Assembly (NCBI RefSeq): GCF_900659615.1
Contig: NZ_CAACUY010000031.1
Span: 1 to 64,000 of the forward strand
DNA: 64,000 nt
Reading direction: 5' to 3'
DNA from: Actinomadura fibrosa
GTDB lineage: Bacteria > Actinomycetota > Actinomycetes > Streptosporangiales > Streptosporangiaceae
Position numbers and translations under genes: made by a program. Under the pieces are notes generated by a model. It saw nothing but the letters and a program-made list of their open reading frames with translations. It was not told the origin of the DNA and made no database searches. Positions within the stretch are counted from its first letter, which is position 1; every line of letters begins with the position of its first letter. This document shows, one piece after another, positions 55,775 to 63,988 of this stretch.

Positions 55775-57007
55775 TCAGCGCAGTGCGAAGCCCAGGGCCC
55801 GGCCTTGCTCGCGCAGGTCGTCCTGGGCGGTCGGGTGCGCGACGTGGTCGACGATCTGCTGGGCCTGGGACGTGGCGTCGCGTCCCCAGATCGCGGCGGT
55901 GCCCTGCTCGCTGACGATGTAGCTGTGCTGGAAGGAGGTCACGGGCCCGGTCAGGCGGGGGATGACGGTCGAGACGTCGGCGCGGGGGTGCCAGGACGGC
56001 AGGGCGATGATCGCGCGGCCGCCGGGGGAGTGGAGCGCGCCGACGACGAAGTCGGTCTGCCCGCCGAACCCCGAGTAGACGGCGCCGCGGACGCGGCTGG
56101 CGTTGGCCTGGGCGTACAGGTCCACCTGGAGGGCCGAGTTGACCGAGACCAGGCGCGGCCGGCCGGCGATCAGGCCGGGGTCGTTGGTCTTCTCGGTGCG
56201 CAGCATCCGGACGCGCTCGCTGCGGTCGATCCAGTCGTACAGCTCGGGGCCGCCGAACGCGAAGGACGCGGTGACCGGCGAGGCGGGGTCGAGCGCTCCG
56301 GCCTTCTCCAGCGCCAGGACGCCGTCGCTGAACATCTCCGACCAGATGCCGACGCCCCGCCGGTCGAGGAGGGACGCGAGCACCGCGTCCGGGATGCCGC
56401 CGATGCCGAGCTGGAGTGTCGCGTGCTCGGGGACCAGGTGCGCGACCCGTTCGCCGATCTCCCGCGCCGTCTCCCCGGGCGGACGCGGCGCGGGGGACGC
56501 GAGCGGCTCCTCGCACTCGACGGCGTAGTCGACGTCCTCGACGGCCATGACGGCGTCGCCGTAGGTGTAGGGCATCCGCGGGTTCAGCTGGGCGATCACC
56601 AAGCCGCCGCGCGCCCGCACCGCCTCGATGGCGGCGGGCAGGATGTTGACTTCGATGCCGAGCGAGACCGTGCCCCCGACCGGGACGGACGTCTGCACGA
56701 CGACGACGTCCGGCGGCAGCGACTCCTTCAGCAGGTTCGGCACGAGGGACAGCCGGGCGGGGAAGTACCGCAGGTTCGCGCGGCCGCGCATCGCGGCGCC
56801 GACGAACGGCGTCTCCAGCTCGACCCCTTCCCTGTCGGGCAGGACGCCCTGGGCGTTCAGCATGAAGAGCCGGTACTCCGCCAGCGCCTCGTCCAGGATC
56901 GCCAGGGCCCGCCGGGGGGTGGCGAAGTTCCCGCCCGCCACCACCCGGGGCCGTCCCGGCAGCCCGGCCAGCACGGCCCCGAGCTGCTCTTCGGAGATCA
57001 CCCGCAT
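55775..57007 (-). CDS. Acetyl-CoA hydrolase/CoA-transferase family protein
   Basis: 410 aa with two Rossmann-like halves. The N-terminal half holds VVVVQTSVPVGGTVSLGIEVN. The C-terminal half holds LQLGIGGIPDAVL near 197 and IWSEMFSDGVLALEKAGAL near 218, whose Glu is the CoA-thioester-forming residue of class I CoA-transferases (4-hydroxybutyrate or acetate/succinate CoA-transferase type). GFGGQTDFVVGAL near 305 binds CoA. It moves CoA between short acids; substrate is not defined. Confidence 0.87.
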   Translation of the reverse strand: MRVISEEQLGAVLAGLPGRPRVVAGGNFATPRRALAILDEALAEYRLFMLNAQGVLPDREGVELETPFVGAAMRGRANLRYFPARLSLVPNLLKESLPPDVVVVQTSVPVGGTVSLGIEVNILPAAIEAVRARGGLVIAQLNPRMPYTYGDAVMAVEDVDYAVECEEPLASPAPRPPGETAREIGERVAHLVPEHATLQLGIGGIPDAVLASLLDRRGVGIWSEMFSDGVLALEKAGALDPASPVTASFAFGGPELYDWIDRSERVRMLRTEKTNDPGLIAGRPRLVSVNSALQVDLYAQANASRVRGAVYSGFGGQTDFVVGALHSPGGRAIIALPSWHPRADVSTVIPRLTGPVTSFQHSYIVSEQGTAAIWGRDATSQAQQIVDHVAHPTAQDDLREQGRALGFALR

Positions 57008-57078
57008 CGTCTGCCTCCCCCGTCCACGATGTCCCGTAGCGCACGCTACTCGACGGGAGAAGCGGACCCGCGGTCAGG

Positions 57079-59697
57079 TCAGCGGGGCCGCTGGACGTAC
57101 TTCAACGCCTCGATCGCCAGGTAGGAGAGGACGGCGACGGCGGCGACGCGCGCCCAGGCGGCGGCGCCGAGCGGGGCGGAGTGGAACAGGTCGTTCATGG
57201 CGGGCGTGTAGGTGTAGAGCAGCTGGATCGCGGCCAGGGCCAGGACGCTGACGGCCACCCAGGGGTTGCGGCGGACGCCGTGCCAGAGGAGGGGGCGGTC
57301 CAGCGACAGGCAGTTGAACATGTAGGTGAGCAGGGTCAGCGCGAAGACGTTGACGACGATCGTCTGCGCGACCTCCGACGAGGCGCCCTGGGCGCGCTCC
57401 CAGTGCTGGAGGCCGAAGGCGCCGGCGAGCAGGATCGCCGAGACGGCCAGGACGCGGAGCGTCATCGCGCGGGTGAGCAGCGGCAGGGACGGGTCGCGCG
57501 GCGGGCGGCGCATGATGTGCTCGTCCTTCGGCTCGACGGCGAACGGCAGGCCGAGGACCAGGACGGCGGTCATGTTCAGCCAGAGCACCTGGAGCGGCAG
57601 GACGGGCAGCGCGGTGCCCGCGACGATCGCGGCGACGAGGACCAGGCCGAGCCCGATGTTGGACGGCAGCGCCCAGACGATGAACTTCACCAGGTTGTCG
57701 AAGACGCCGCGCCCCTCCTCGACGGCCTTCTCGATGGAGGCGAAGTCGTCGCCGGTCAGGACCATGTCGGCCGACTCCTTGGCGACGTCGGTCCCGGTGC
57801 GTCCCATCGCCACGCCGATGTCGGCCTGCTTGAGGGCGGGCGCGTCGTTGACGCCGTCCCCGGTCATCGCGATCACGTGCCCGGCGCCTTGCAGGCCTTG
57901 GACGAGGCGGAGCTTCTGCTCGGGCGAGACGCGGGCGAACACGGCCGTGTCCCGCAGGCGTTCGGGCGGGACGTCGGCGGCCAGCTCCGCGCCGGTCATG
58001 ACGCCGCCGTCCAGCCCGACGCGGGTGCCGATCGCGCGGGCCGTGGCGGCGTGGTCCCCGGTGATCATCTTGACCTGGACGCCGGCGTCGTGGCAGGTCC
58101 GGACGGCCTCGGCGGCTTCGGGACGCGGCGGGTCGAGCATGGCCTGGAGGCCCAGGAAGGTCAGCGGAGGCAGCTCGTCGAGACTCCCCGCGTCCGTGTG
58201 CCCGCGGGCGAAGGCCAGCACCCGGAGGGCCTGGTGCCCGTACGCCTCGGCACGGGCGATGACGGCGGCGGGGTCGAGCGCGGCGGGCGCGCCGCCGGGG
58301 CCGGCGGCGTCGCGGCACAGCGGCACGAGCCGCTCGACCGGCCCCTTGACGTAGACGGTGCCGTCGGCGTGCAGGGTGGCCATGTGCCCGCGCTCGGCGG
58401 TGTAGGGCAGCGTGGCGGTGCGGGCCGGCACGCGGTCGAGACCGGCCTTGGCGGCGCTGGTCAGCAGCGCGCCCTCGGTCGGGTCGCCGGTGATCCGCCA
58501 TGCGCCGTCGCGCTGGACGAGCCGCGCGTCGTTGCATCCCAGGCCCGCCAGCAGCGTCTCCCTGAGGGTGGGGTGGTCGGCGAGGGCCACCTCTCGGCCG
58601 TCATGATGGACCGCCCCGGTGGGGGAGTAGCCGGTTCCGGTGAGGGTGTAGTCACGCCCGCCCGCGTGGACGGCGGTGACGGTCATCTGGTTCTGCGTGA
58701 GGGTGCCGGTCTTGTCGGTGCAGATCACGGTGGTGCCGCCGAGCGTCTCCACGGCGGGCAGGTGCCGGACGATCGCGCCGCGGCGGACCATCCGGGCGGT
58801 GCCGAGCGCGAGGGTGATCGTGACGACGGCGGGCAGCCCCTCGGGGATCGCGCCGACCGCGAGGGCGACCGCGGCGGTGAGCATCTCGGCGGCGCCCCGC
58901 CCGCGGAGCACGCCGATGAGGAAGGTCAGCACCGCCAGGGCCAAGACGGCGACGGTCACGACCGTGCTGAACTGGGCGATCTTACGGGTGAGCGGGGTCT
59001 GGACGGCGCCGGTGGTATGGACGAGCCGGTGGATGTCGCCGAGCTCGGTCCGCGCGCCGGTCGCCACCACGAGACCGGTGCCCCGGCCGGCGGTCGCGAG
59101 CGTCCCGGAGAAGGCCATGCCGGTCCGGTCGGCGAGCGCGGCCTCCGGCTGGGACGCGGTGCCCTTCACCACGGGCACCGACTCCCCGGTGAGCGCGGAC
59201 TCGTCCACGGCGAGCTCGTCGGTGCGCAGCAGCCGCAGGTCGGCGGGGACCTTGTCACCCGCCTCCAGCTCGACCAGGTCGCCGGGCACCAGCTCAGCGG
59301 CGGGGACGCGCCGCGCGGTCCCGTCCCGGACGGCCACCGCCGTCGTCTCCGCCATCGCGGCCAGCGCCGACAGGGCCTGCTCCGCGCGGGACTCCTGGAC
59401 GAACCCGACGACGGCGTTCACGACCACCACGCCGAGGATCACCAGCGCGTCCACGTGCTCGCCGAGCAGGGCCGTCACAGCCGCCGCGGCGAGCAGCACG
59501 TAGATCAGCGGGCTGTTGAACTGGAGCAGGAACCGCAGCACCGGGCCGGGCCCGCGCGCGGCGGGCAGCACGTTCGGCCCGTCCCGCTCCAGCCGTTCCG
59601 CCGCCTCGGCCGAGGCGAGGCCGCGGGACGCGTCGCTGCCGAAGTCGTGCACGACCTCGTCGGCGGGCCTGCGGTAGGGCGCCAGGGCCTCGGTCAT
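57079..59697 (-). CDS. P2-type cation-translocating ATPase
   Basis: 872 aa with the Ca/Na-pump (PMCA/SERCA-like) architecture. Two N-terminal TM helices, actuator DESALTGES near 150, phosphorylation site CTDKTGTLT near 308, hinge ITGDHAATARAIG, then MTGDGVNDAPALKQADIGVAMG, and a six-helix C-terminal block. PEGLPAVVT near 275 is the TM4 ion-binding motif of type 2 pumps. An 11-codon ORF overlaps its start. The next gene downstream is the CoA-transferase-like gene. Confidence 0.9.
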   Translation of the reverse strand: MTEALAPYRRPADEVVHDFGSDASRGLASAEAAERLERDGPNVLPAARGPGPVLRFLLQFNSPLIYVLLAAAAVTALLGEHVDALVILGVVVVNAVVGFVQESRAEQALSALAAMAETTAVAVRDGTARRVPAAELVPGDLVELEAGDKVPADLRLLRTDELAVDESALTGESVPVVKGTASQPEAALADRTGMAFSGTLATAGRGTGLVVATGARTELGDIHRLVHTTGAVQTPLTRKIAQFSTVVTVAVLALAVLTFLIGVLRGRGAAEMLTAAVALAVGAIPEGLPAVVTITLALGTARMVRRGAIVRHLPAVETLGGTTVICTDKTGTLTQNQMTVTAVHAGGRDYTLTGTGYSPTGAVHHDGREVALADHPTLRETLLAGLGCNDARLVQRDGAWRITGDPTEGALLTSAAKAGLDRVPARTATLPYTAERGHMATLHADGTVYVKGPVERLVPLCRDAAGPGGAPAALDPAAVIARAEAYGHQALRVLAFARGHTDAGSLDELPPLTFLGLQAMLDPPRPEAAEAVRTCHDAGVQVKMITGDHAATARAIGTRVGLDGGVMTGAELAADVPPERLRDTAVFARVSPEQKLRLVQGLQGAGHVIAMTGDGVNDAPALKQADIGVAMGRTGTDVAKESADMVLTGDDFASIEKAVEEGRGVFDNLVKFIVWALPSNIGLGLVLVAAIVAGTALPVLPLQVLWLNMTAVLVLGLPFAVEPKDEHIMRRPPRDPSLPLLTRAMTLRVLAVSAILLAGAFGLQHWERAQGASSEVAQTIVVNVFALTLLTYMFNCLSLDRPLLWHGVRRNPWVAVSVLALAAIQLLYTYTPAMNDLFHSAPLGAAAWARVAAVAVLSYLAIEALKYVQRPR

Positions 59698-59729
59698 CGC
59701 GGCCCCGCCGGTCGCGCGTCGTCCTCCAT
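59694..59729 (-). CDS. 11-codon leader ORF coupled to the P-type ATPase
   Basis: ATG at 59729 behind a strong GGAGGTGCGGCC encodes MEDDARPAGPR and stops with a TGA that overlaps the ATPase ATG (ATGA). The ATPase ATG has no comparable ribosome-binding site directly in front, so ribosomes probably re-initiate from this leader. A mis-assigned start for the ATPase is the alternative, but no in-frame codon upstream is better. Confidence 0.45.
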   Translation of the reverse strand: MEDDARPAGPR

Positions 59730-59966
59730 GGCCGCACCTCCTGGCCCCAGCCTGGGACCCTCACCCAGGTTCTTCCAGAGCCAAAGGTCCCCGAAACAAC
59801 GGGACCTTGGCCCTGAACAGCGGTTTCGCCCCTCCCGGGTGCGTCTACCGGGACTCCGCGGCGGGCGGACGCGAGCTGGACGGCCAGCGCGGCCGCCTGG
59901 GCGCGGCGGCTGCTCGGTCAGCCCCTAAGCGGCTCCTTCCCCTCCTGGCGGGCACAGCCGGGCGCG

Positions 59967-60070
59967 CGGTGATCGACGCGGCGCTGCCCAGCGTGGTGCG
60001 GCACGCCCGGGCCGCCGAGGCGGCGGTGAGGATCGACGTCCGGGACGGCGTGACGCTGCCCGTCCGGCGC
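59967..60070 (+). pseudogene. Histidine-kinase ATPase-domain relic
   Basis: About 35 codons look like the HATPase N-box of two-component sensors (NVVRHARAT-like). Adjacent sequence on both sides does not continue the domain. It may be the last trace of a kinase that once neighboured the cation ATPase. Short length means chance cannot be ruled out. Confidence 0.35.
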
Positions 60071-60124
60071 GTCCCTTTGACGACACCCGACCGATCCGAC
60101 ACCGGCCCCGCGGGGACGCTCGTC

Positions 60125-60155
60125 GCGGGACTCTGCGGGAAGATGTCAGTCCCGC
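60125..60155. promoter_or_regulatory. Inverted repeat before the TetR gene
   Basis: GCGGGACT at 60125-60132 and AGTCCCGC at 60148-60155 are perfect 8-bp arms with a 15-bp centre, ending 23 bp before the ATG at 60179. This is the usual place for a TetR self-operator or a promoter-overlapping dyad. Confidence 0.4.
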
Positions 60156-60178
60156 CTACCGACCGAGGAGCCGCACCG

Positions 60179-60790
60179 ATGGCCGATGCCAGCCCCAAGC
60201 CGCGGTTGCGGGCGCCCGCCCGCCGGGCACTGATCACGGCGGCGGCGGTGAGGATCTTCGCCGAGAAGGGCTACCACGGCACGTCGCTCGGGGAGATCGC
60301 GGCGGCGGCCGGGGTGGCGCGGACCGTGCTGTACGACCACTTCCCGTCCAAGCGCGTGCTCCTGCTGGCGGTCATGCAGGAGGAGAACGCGGCGCTGATC
60401 GAGTACGTCGGGGCCCGCATCACCGCGTCCGGCAGCGCGGAGGAGCGGATGCGCTCCACGATCGACGCCTACTTCGGCTTCGCCCAAAACCGTCCCGAGG
60501 CCCGGAGCCTGCTGTTCGACCGCACCGGCGAGGACGATCCCGAGATCCGGGTCGTGCGGCAGGGCATCCGCGAGTCGCGGACCCACGCGGTGGCGGCGCT
60601 GCTCGCCGACGACATCCGCACGGTGGGGGTCGAGCCGGGCGAGCCGATCGCCGAGGCGATGGTGGAGTTCGTCATCACCGGCCTGGACGGGGTGGCCCAG
60701 TGGTGGGAGCGCAATCCCGAGACGCCGCGGGCGACGCTGGTCGAAGGCGCGATGCGGCTGCTGTGGACGGGGCTCGGCGGCGGGAGCTGA
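60179..60790 (+). CDS. TetR family transcriptional regulator
   Basis: 203 aa. The N-terminal HTH is RALITAAAVRIFAEKGYHGTSLGEIAAAAGVARTVLYDHFPSKRVLL, an unmistakable TetR_N domain. The C-terminal helices are less conserved and form the ligand pocket (YFGFAQNRPEARSLLFD). Convergent with the MpaB-family gene. ATG 60179 follows CGAGGAGCCGCACCG. It might regulate the MpaB/BVMO pair or itself. Confidence 0.9.
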   Translation: MADASPKPRLRAPARRALITAAAVRIFAEKGYHGTSLGEIAAAAGVARTVLYDHFPSKRVLLLAVMQEENAALIEYVGARITASGSAEERMRSTIDAYFGFAQNRPEARSLLFDRTGEDDPEIRVVRQGIRESRTHAVAALLADDIRTVGVEPGEPIAEAMVEFVITGLDGVAQWWERNPETPRATLVEGAMRLLWTGLGGGS

Positions 60791-60795
60791 TCAGC

Positions 60796-60855
60796 GGCCC
60801 GGCGGCGTGCGGCCCGCCGGCGTGCGGCCCGCCGGCGTGCGGCCCGCCGGCGTGC
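60796..60855. repeat. Four tandem 15-bp repeats between convergent genes
   Basis: The unit GGCCCGCCGGCGTGC occurs four times head to tail (60796, 60811, 60826, 60841), the first with one change. Each unit contains the self-complementary GCCGGC-like core, so the array can form stems. It fills the 70-bp space between the TetR stop and the MpaB-family stop and may act as a two-way terminator. Confidence 0.85.
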
Positions 60856-60860
60856 GGGCC

Positions 60861-62214
60861 TCAGGGCTGGGACACGCTGGTGTCGTGGTGGTCGTAGGGG
60901 GTGCCGGAGACGCCTGACCGGGCGGCGAGCCTCGTCGCGAGGGCGACGCCTGCCCGCTGCCAGGCGTCGCCATGGCGGGCGCGGGCGTCCGACCTGCGGT
61001 CGGCGAAGGGGAGGCGGTCACCGACCCGGCGCAGCGTCACGTTGAGATGGACGAGGCGTTCGGCGATGGCCTGCCAGGGCTGGAGCCGCAGCGACGCCAG
61101 GGGAGAGGCGCGGAGCAGGGCCCGGACGAGTGACTCGCCGGTGAGGGCGGAGACCAGGCCGACCGCCGGGGCCGCGGCGTGAATCTGGAGGCGCCGCAGG
61201 ACGGGGTTGCGGCTGAAGACATGGTCGCTGGCGGGCCTGGACGGTGAGGTCGGTCCATTCGGTGGGGCCGCCCGCGGTGAGGATCATGTGGTGGGCCATG
61301 TGCAGGCCGTCGATGGCGTTGCGGGGGACGAGCTCGTCGGCGACGCCCATCAGGTGGGCGATGTAGGCCCAGTACAGCATGACGCTGTCCAGGTCCGTCC
61401 GGGAGACGCGGCGGCCGTGGGCGTGGTCGAACAGGAGTGGGAGCAGCCCGAACGTGACGGCGGCGCCCATCGTCATGGCGTTGGAGATGGGGTTGCCGTG
61501 CCGGGCGAAGTGGTCGTCGCCCCAGACCCCGCGCAGCGCGAGCCGTGCCTGGGCGTGCATCAGCCGGACCCGGACGATGCTCGCGAAGACGGGCGAGCGG
61601 CGGTCGACGGCTCCGGGACGGGTGACGTCGTGGAACCAGGTGACGGTCTCCAGTTCGCGGCGGCGGAAGTCGGCGAGGAACCTGCGGGTCTGCCCCGTGG
61701 CCGAGGACACCTCGGCGCCGACGAAGGTGCCCATGGCGTCGCTGAGCATCATGGTCAGCTTCCCGGCCAGGGAGGCGTTGATCCACAGGCGGCGTCCCCG
61801 CTCCCAGGCGGCGGCGTCGCACCAGGCCGGTGGCTCGTCCAGGTGGCGGAACAGTTCGACCAGCTCGGAGGGCGGGTCGGTCACCGCGTCGATGCCGTGC
61901 TCCAAAGCCTGGTCGAACATCCGGCGGCCCCGCCGCATCCCGAGCCGGGCGAAGGCGCGCACGACGGCGTCCATCTGCTCGTCGCCCTGCCAGCGGTGGT
62001 CGTCGAACAGCCCGGTCAGCGCTGTCCGCGTGGGGACGGCCCGGACCGGGATCCACGGCGAGAACAGCCGGACGTGGGGCTCGGTCAGCCACAGCGGTGA
62101 GACGGTCGCGGTCTCGGGTGCCGGCCGTAGCGCCATGCCCCGGCGGTAGTAGTAGTCGTACGGGTGCCGGTCGGCGCCCGGCTCGGCGGCCGTGCCGCTG
62201 TCCAGCATCGACAT
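60861..62214 (-). pseudogene. MpaB-family oxygenase (DUF2236) with a +1 frameshift
   Basis: From ATG 62214 (GGAG 6 nt upstream) the frame encodes the first 330 or so residues of a DUF2236/MpaB oxygenase. It is helical, with FLADFRRRELETVTWFHDVT, VRLMHAQARLALRG and DGLHMAHHMILTAGG, whose histidines likely hold haem or iron. Near 61226 one extra C shifts the frame. In the next frame the family pattern goes on (SDHVFSRNPVLRRLQIH...) until a TGA at 60861-60863, giving about 450 aa if corrected. It could be a true mutation or a sequencing error. It lies 34 bp after the BVMO gene. Confidence 0.7.
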
Positions 62215-62248
62215 CGGGTACTCCAAACTCGCGCAGGCCGGCTTCGGA

Positions 62249-63718
62249 TCAGCGGTCGAGGTGGTAGTCGGCGGGGTCGAGGCGGCGGGTGCGGCGGCGG
62301 TAGCCGGTCATCGAGCCGGGCCAGTTGTTGGTGTTGCGGTGGTCGGCGTCGAGGTACCAGCTGTCGCAGCCGCCCTGGTTCCACACCGTGGTGCTCAGGC
62401 GCCGCTGCGCGGCGGCGTCGAACCGGTCCAGGACGTCGGCGCGGACGTCCATCGAGGTCACCCCGGTGGCCAGGAGGCGGGCGGCCTGGACGATGTAGCG
62501 GGCCTGGCTTTCGAGCATGTGGACGATCGAGCCGGAGCCGACGTTGGTGTTCGGCCCGTACATCAGGAAGAAGTTGGGGAACCCGGTCACGGCCAGGCCG
62601 AGGTAGGCGCGGGCGCCGCCCTTCCAGGCGGCGTTGAGCTCGGTGCCGCGGGCGCCGATGACGCGCAGCGGGGCGACGAAGTCCTGGGAGCGGAACCCGG
62701 TCGCCCAGATGAGCGTGTCGAAGGCGTGGTGCCTCCCGTCGGCGGTCCGGGCGCCGTGCGGCGTGAGCTGGACGATGGGGTCGTCGACCACGGTGACGTC
62801 GGGGCGGTTGAGGACCGGGTAGTAGTCGCTCGATGTGAGGATGCGCTTGCAGCCGGGCTCGTAGCCGGGGGTGAGGCGGCGGCGCAGCCGGGGATCGCGG
62901 ACCGAGCGCAGCGCGTACCGGCACAGCGCGCGGACGGGGGCCGACAAGACGCGGCGGCCGCGCGGGGAGATCAGCGCGGGGTTGAGGACGGCCTCGAAAC
63001 ACAGGAAGATGCCCAGCCGCGACAGCTTCTGGACCGCGGGGATGCGCCGGTTGAGGGCGGGCCGCCAGCGGGGGTAGACGCGGTCGGGCTTGCGGCTGAT
63101 CCAGTGCGCCTCGATCTGGAAGATCGTGAGCCGCCGTGCGGCGGGCGCGATCCGCGGGACGAACTGGATCGCGCTGGCGCCGTTGCCGACGACGGCGACG
63201 CGCTCGCCGGTCAGGTCGTGGCCGTGGTCCCAGCGGGCGGAGTGGAACATCGTCCCGCCGAAGTCGTCCTGGCCGGGCAGGCGCGGTACGGCCGGGTTGG
63301 ACAGCTGCCCGCAGGCCGCCACGAACAGGTCGTACTCGTAGGTCCGCCCGTCGCCGGCGTGCAGCCGCCATCTGCCGGTCGCGGCCTGGAACCGGGCGTC
63401 GGTGATCGTGGTGCGGAAGCGGAAGTGCGGCGTCAGGCCGTACTTGGCGGCGCAGTGGCGCAGGTAGTCCAGGATCTCGGGCTGCTCGGCGAACCGGCGC
63501 GTCCAGTCGGGCTTGGGCTCGAAGGAGTACGAGTACAGGTGGGAGGGCGCGTCGCAGGCGGCGCCGGGATAGGTGTTGTCGCGCCAGACGCCGCCGAGCC
63601 CGTCGGCCTTGTCGAAGAGGGTGATGTCGGTGAACCCGGCCTCCTTCAGGGCGATGGCCAGCCCGATCCCGCTGAACCCTGTTCCCACGATGGCGATCGA
63701 GACGTTCCTGCGCCCCAT
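62249..63718 (-). CDS. Baeyer-Villiger-type flavin monooxygenase
   Basis: 489 aa. FAD motif AIVGTGFSGIGLAIAL near 9-24, the BVMO fingerprint F153-G-G-T-M-F-H-S-A-R-W163 (FxGxxxHxxxW), and the NADPH motif VVGNGASAIQF near 176-186. LIWATGF near 340 is the C-terminal FAD motif. It inserts oxygen next to a carbonyl of a ketone or oxidises a related soft nucleophile. It precedes the MpaB-family gene in a probable operon. Its start is 70 bp from a palindromic operator candidate. Confidence 0.9.
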   Translation of the reverse strand: MGRRNVSIAIVGTGFSGIGLAIALKEAGFTDITLFDKADGLGGVWRDNTYPGAACDAPSHLYSYSFEPKPDWTRRFAEQPEILDYLRHCAAKYGLTPHFRFRTTITDARFQAATGRWRLHAGDGRTYEYDLFVAACGQLSNPAVPRLPGQDDFGGTMFHSARWDHGHDLTGERVAVVGNGASAIQFVPRIAPAARRLTIFQIEAHWISRKPDRVYPRWRPALNRRIPAVQKLSRLGIFLCFEAVLNPALISPRGRRVLSAPVRALCRYALRSVRDPRLRRRLTPGYEPGCKRILTSSDYYPVLNRPDVTVVDDPIVQLTPHGARTADGRHHAFDTLIWATGFRSQDFVAPLRVIGARGTELNAAWKGGARAYLGLAVTGFPNFFLMYGPNTNVGSGSIVHMLESQARYIVQAARLLATGVTSMDVRADVLDRFDAAAQRRLSTTVWNQGGCDSWYLDADHRNTNNWPGSMTGYRRRTRRLDPADYHLDR

Positions 63719-63786
63719 GCACGGCTCCCTGCTCTGGCGTCGGCGGCGGCGCGCCGGGCGACGGACGGCCGACCGGGCATCGCCTT

Positions 63787-63806
63787 AGCCGACACATACG
63801 TCGGCT
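63787..63806. promoter_or_regulatory. 20-bp near-palindrome upstream of the BVMO operon
   Basis: AGCCGAC and GTCGGCT are exact 7-bp arms around ACATAC. It shares the pattern A-R-CCGAC...GTCGG-Y-T with the palindrome at 63945, so one dimeric regulator probably reads both. An extra half-site TGTCGG follows near 63817. Confidence 0.55.
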
Positions 63807-63830
63807 ATCGTGAGCGTGTCGGCGAGAGGA

Positions 63831-63908
63831 GTCAAGACCGCCGCGAAGAATCGCTGGAGTAGCGTTTCAAGTGCTCCCATTGAATCGAGGTCGTTGCGAG
63901 GTCTTGAC
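63831..63908. repeat. Long-range inverted repeat in the BVMO/next-gene gap
   Basis: GTCAAGACC at 63831-63839 is mirrored by GGTCTTGAC at 63900-63908. The 9-bp arms flank a 60-bp centre lying between the two operator candidates. It could be a DNA-looping element or a second pair of half-sites. No function is known. Confidence 0.35.
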
Positions 63909-63944
63909 GGCTCATGGCGGGCGTCCCATAGTTGGGGGCCACTC

Positions 63945-63964
63945 AACCGACATGATTGTCGGTT
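63945..63964. promoter_or_regulatory. Perfect 20-bp palindrome before the rightmost gene
   Basis: AACCGACA at 63945-63952 and TGTCGGTT at 63957-63964 are exact 8-bp arms around TGAT, a TetR-type operator geometry. It lies 25 bp before the GTG of the gene at 63989. It matches the BVMO-side site at 63787 in arm sequence and length. Confidence 0.6.
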
Positions 63965-63988
63965 ACTCCACCCCCCGAGGAGTGCCCC

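Larger units (their letters stand above)
59730..60178. other. 449-bp gap with a sensor-kinase relic and a dyad
   Basis: No intact gene is visible. In the middle (about 59967-60070, plus strand) one frame reads AALPSVVRHARAAEAAVRI then DVRDGVTLPVRR. This resembles the N-box region of NarL/DevS-type histidine kinases (EALxNVVRHARA...V.V.DG). It has neither start nor ATP lid, so it is a fragment at best. The right end has the dyad at 60125-60155 in front of the TetR gene. Confidence 0.4.

Noticed and set aside
57181-59928. 915-codon plus-strand frame opposite the P-type ATPase
   Set aside because: Gly/Asp/Gln-rich shadow; the minus frame has DKTGTLT and all P-type motifs.
60796-60855. CRISPR array
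   Set aside because: The repeats are directly adjacent 15-mers without spacers, and there are no cas genes.
61018-62226. Intact 402-aa MpaB-family gene
   Set aside because: The last 70 residues of this frame are Pro/Arg-rich noise, while the adjacent frame continues the family pattern.
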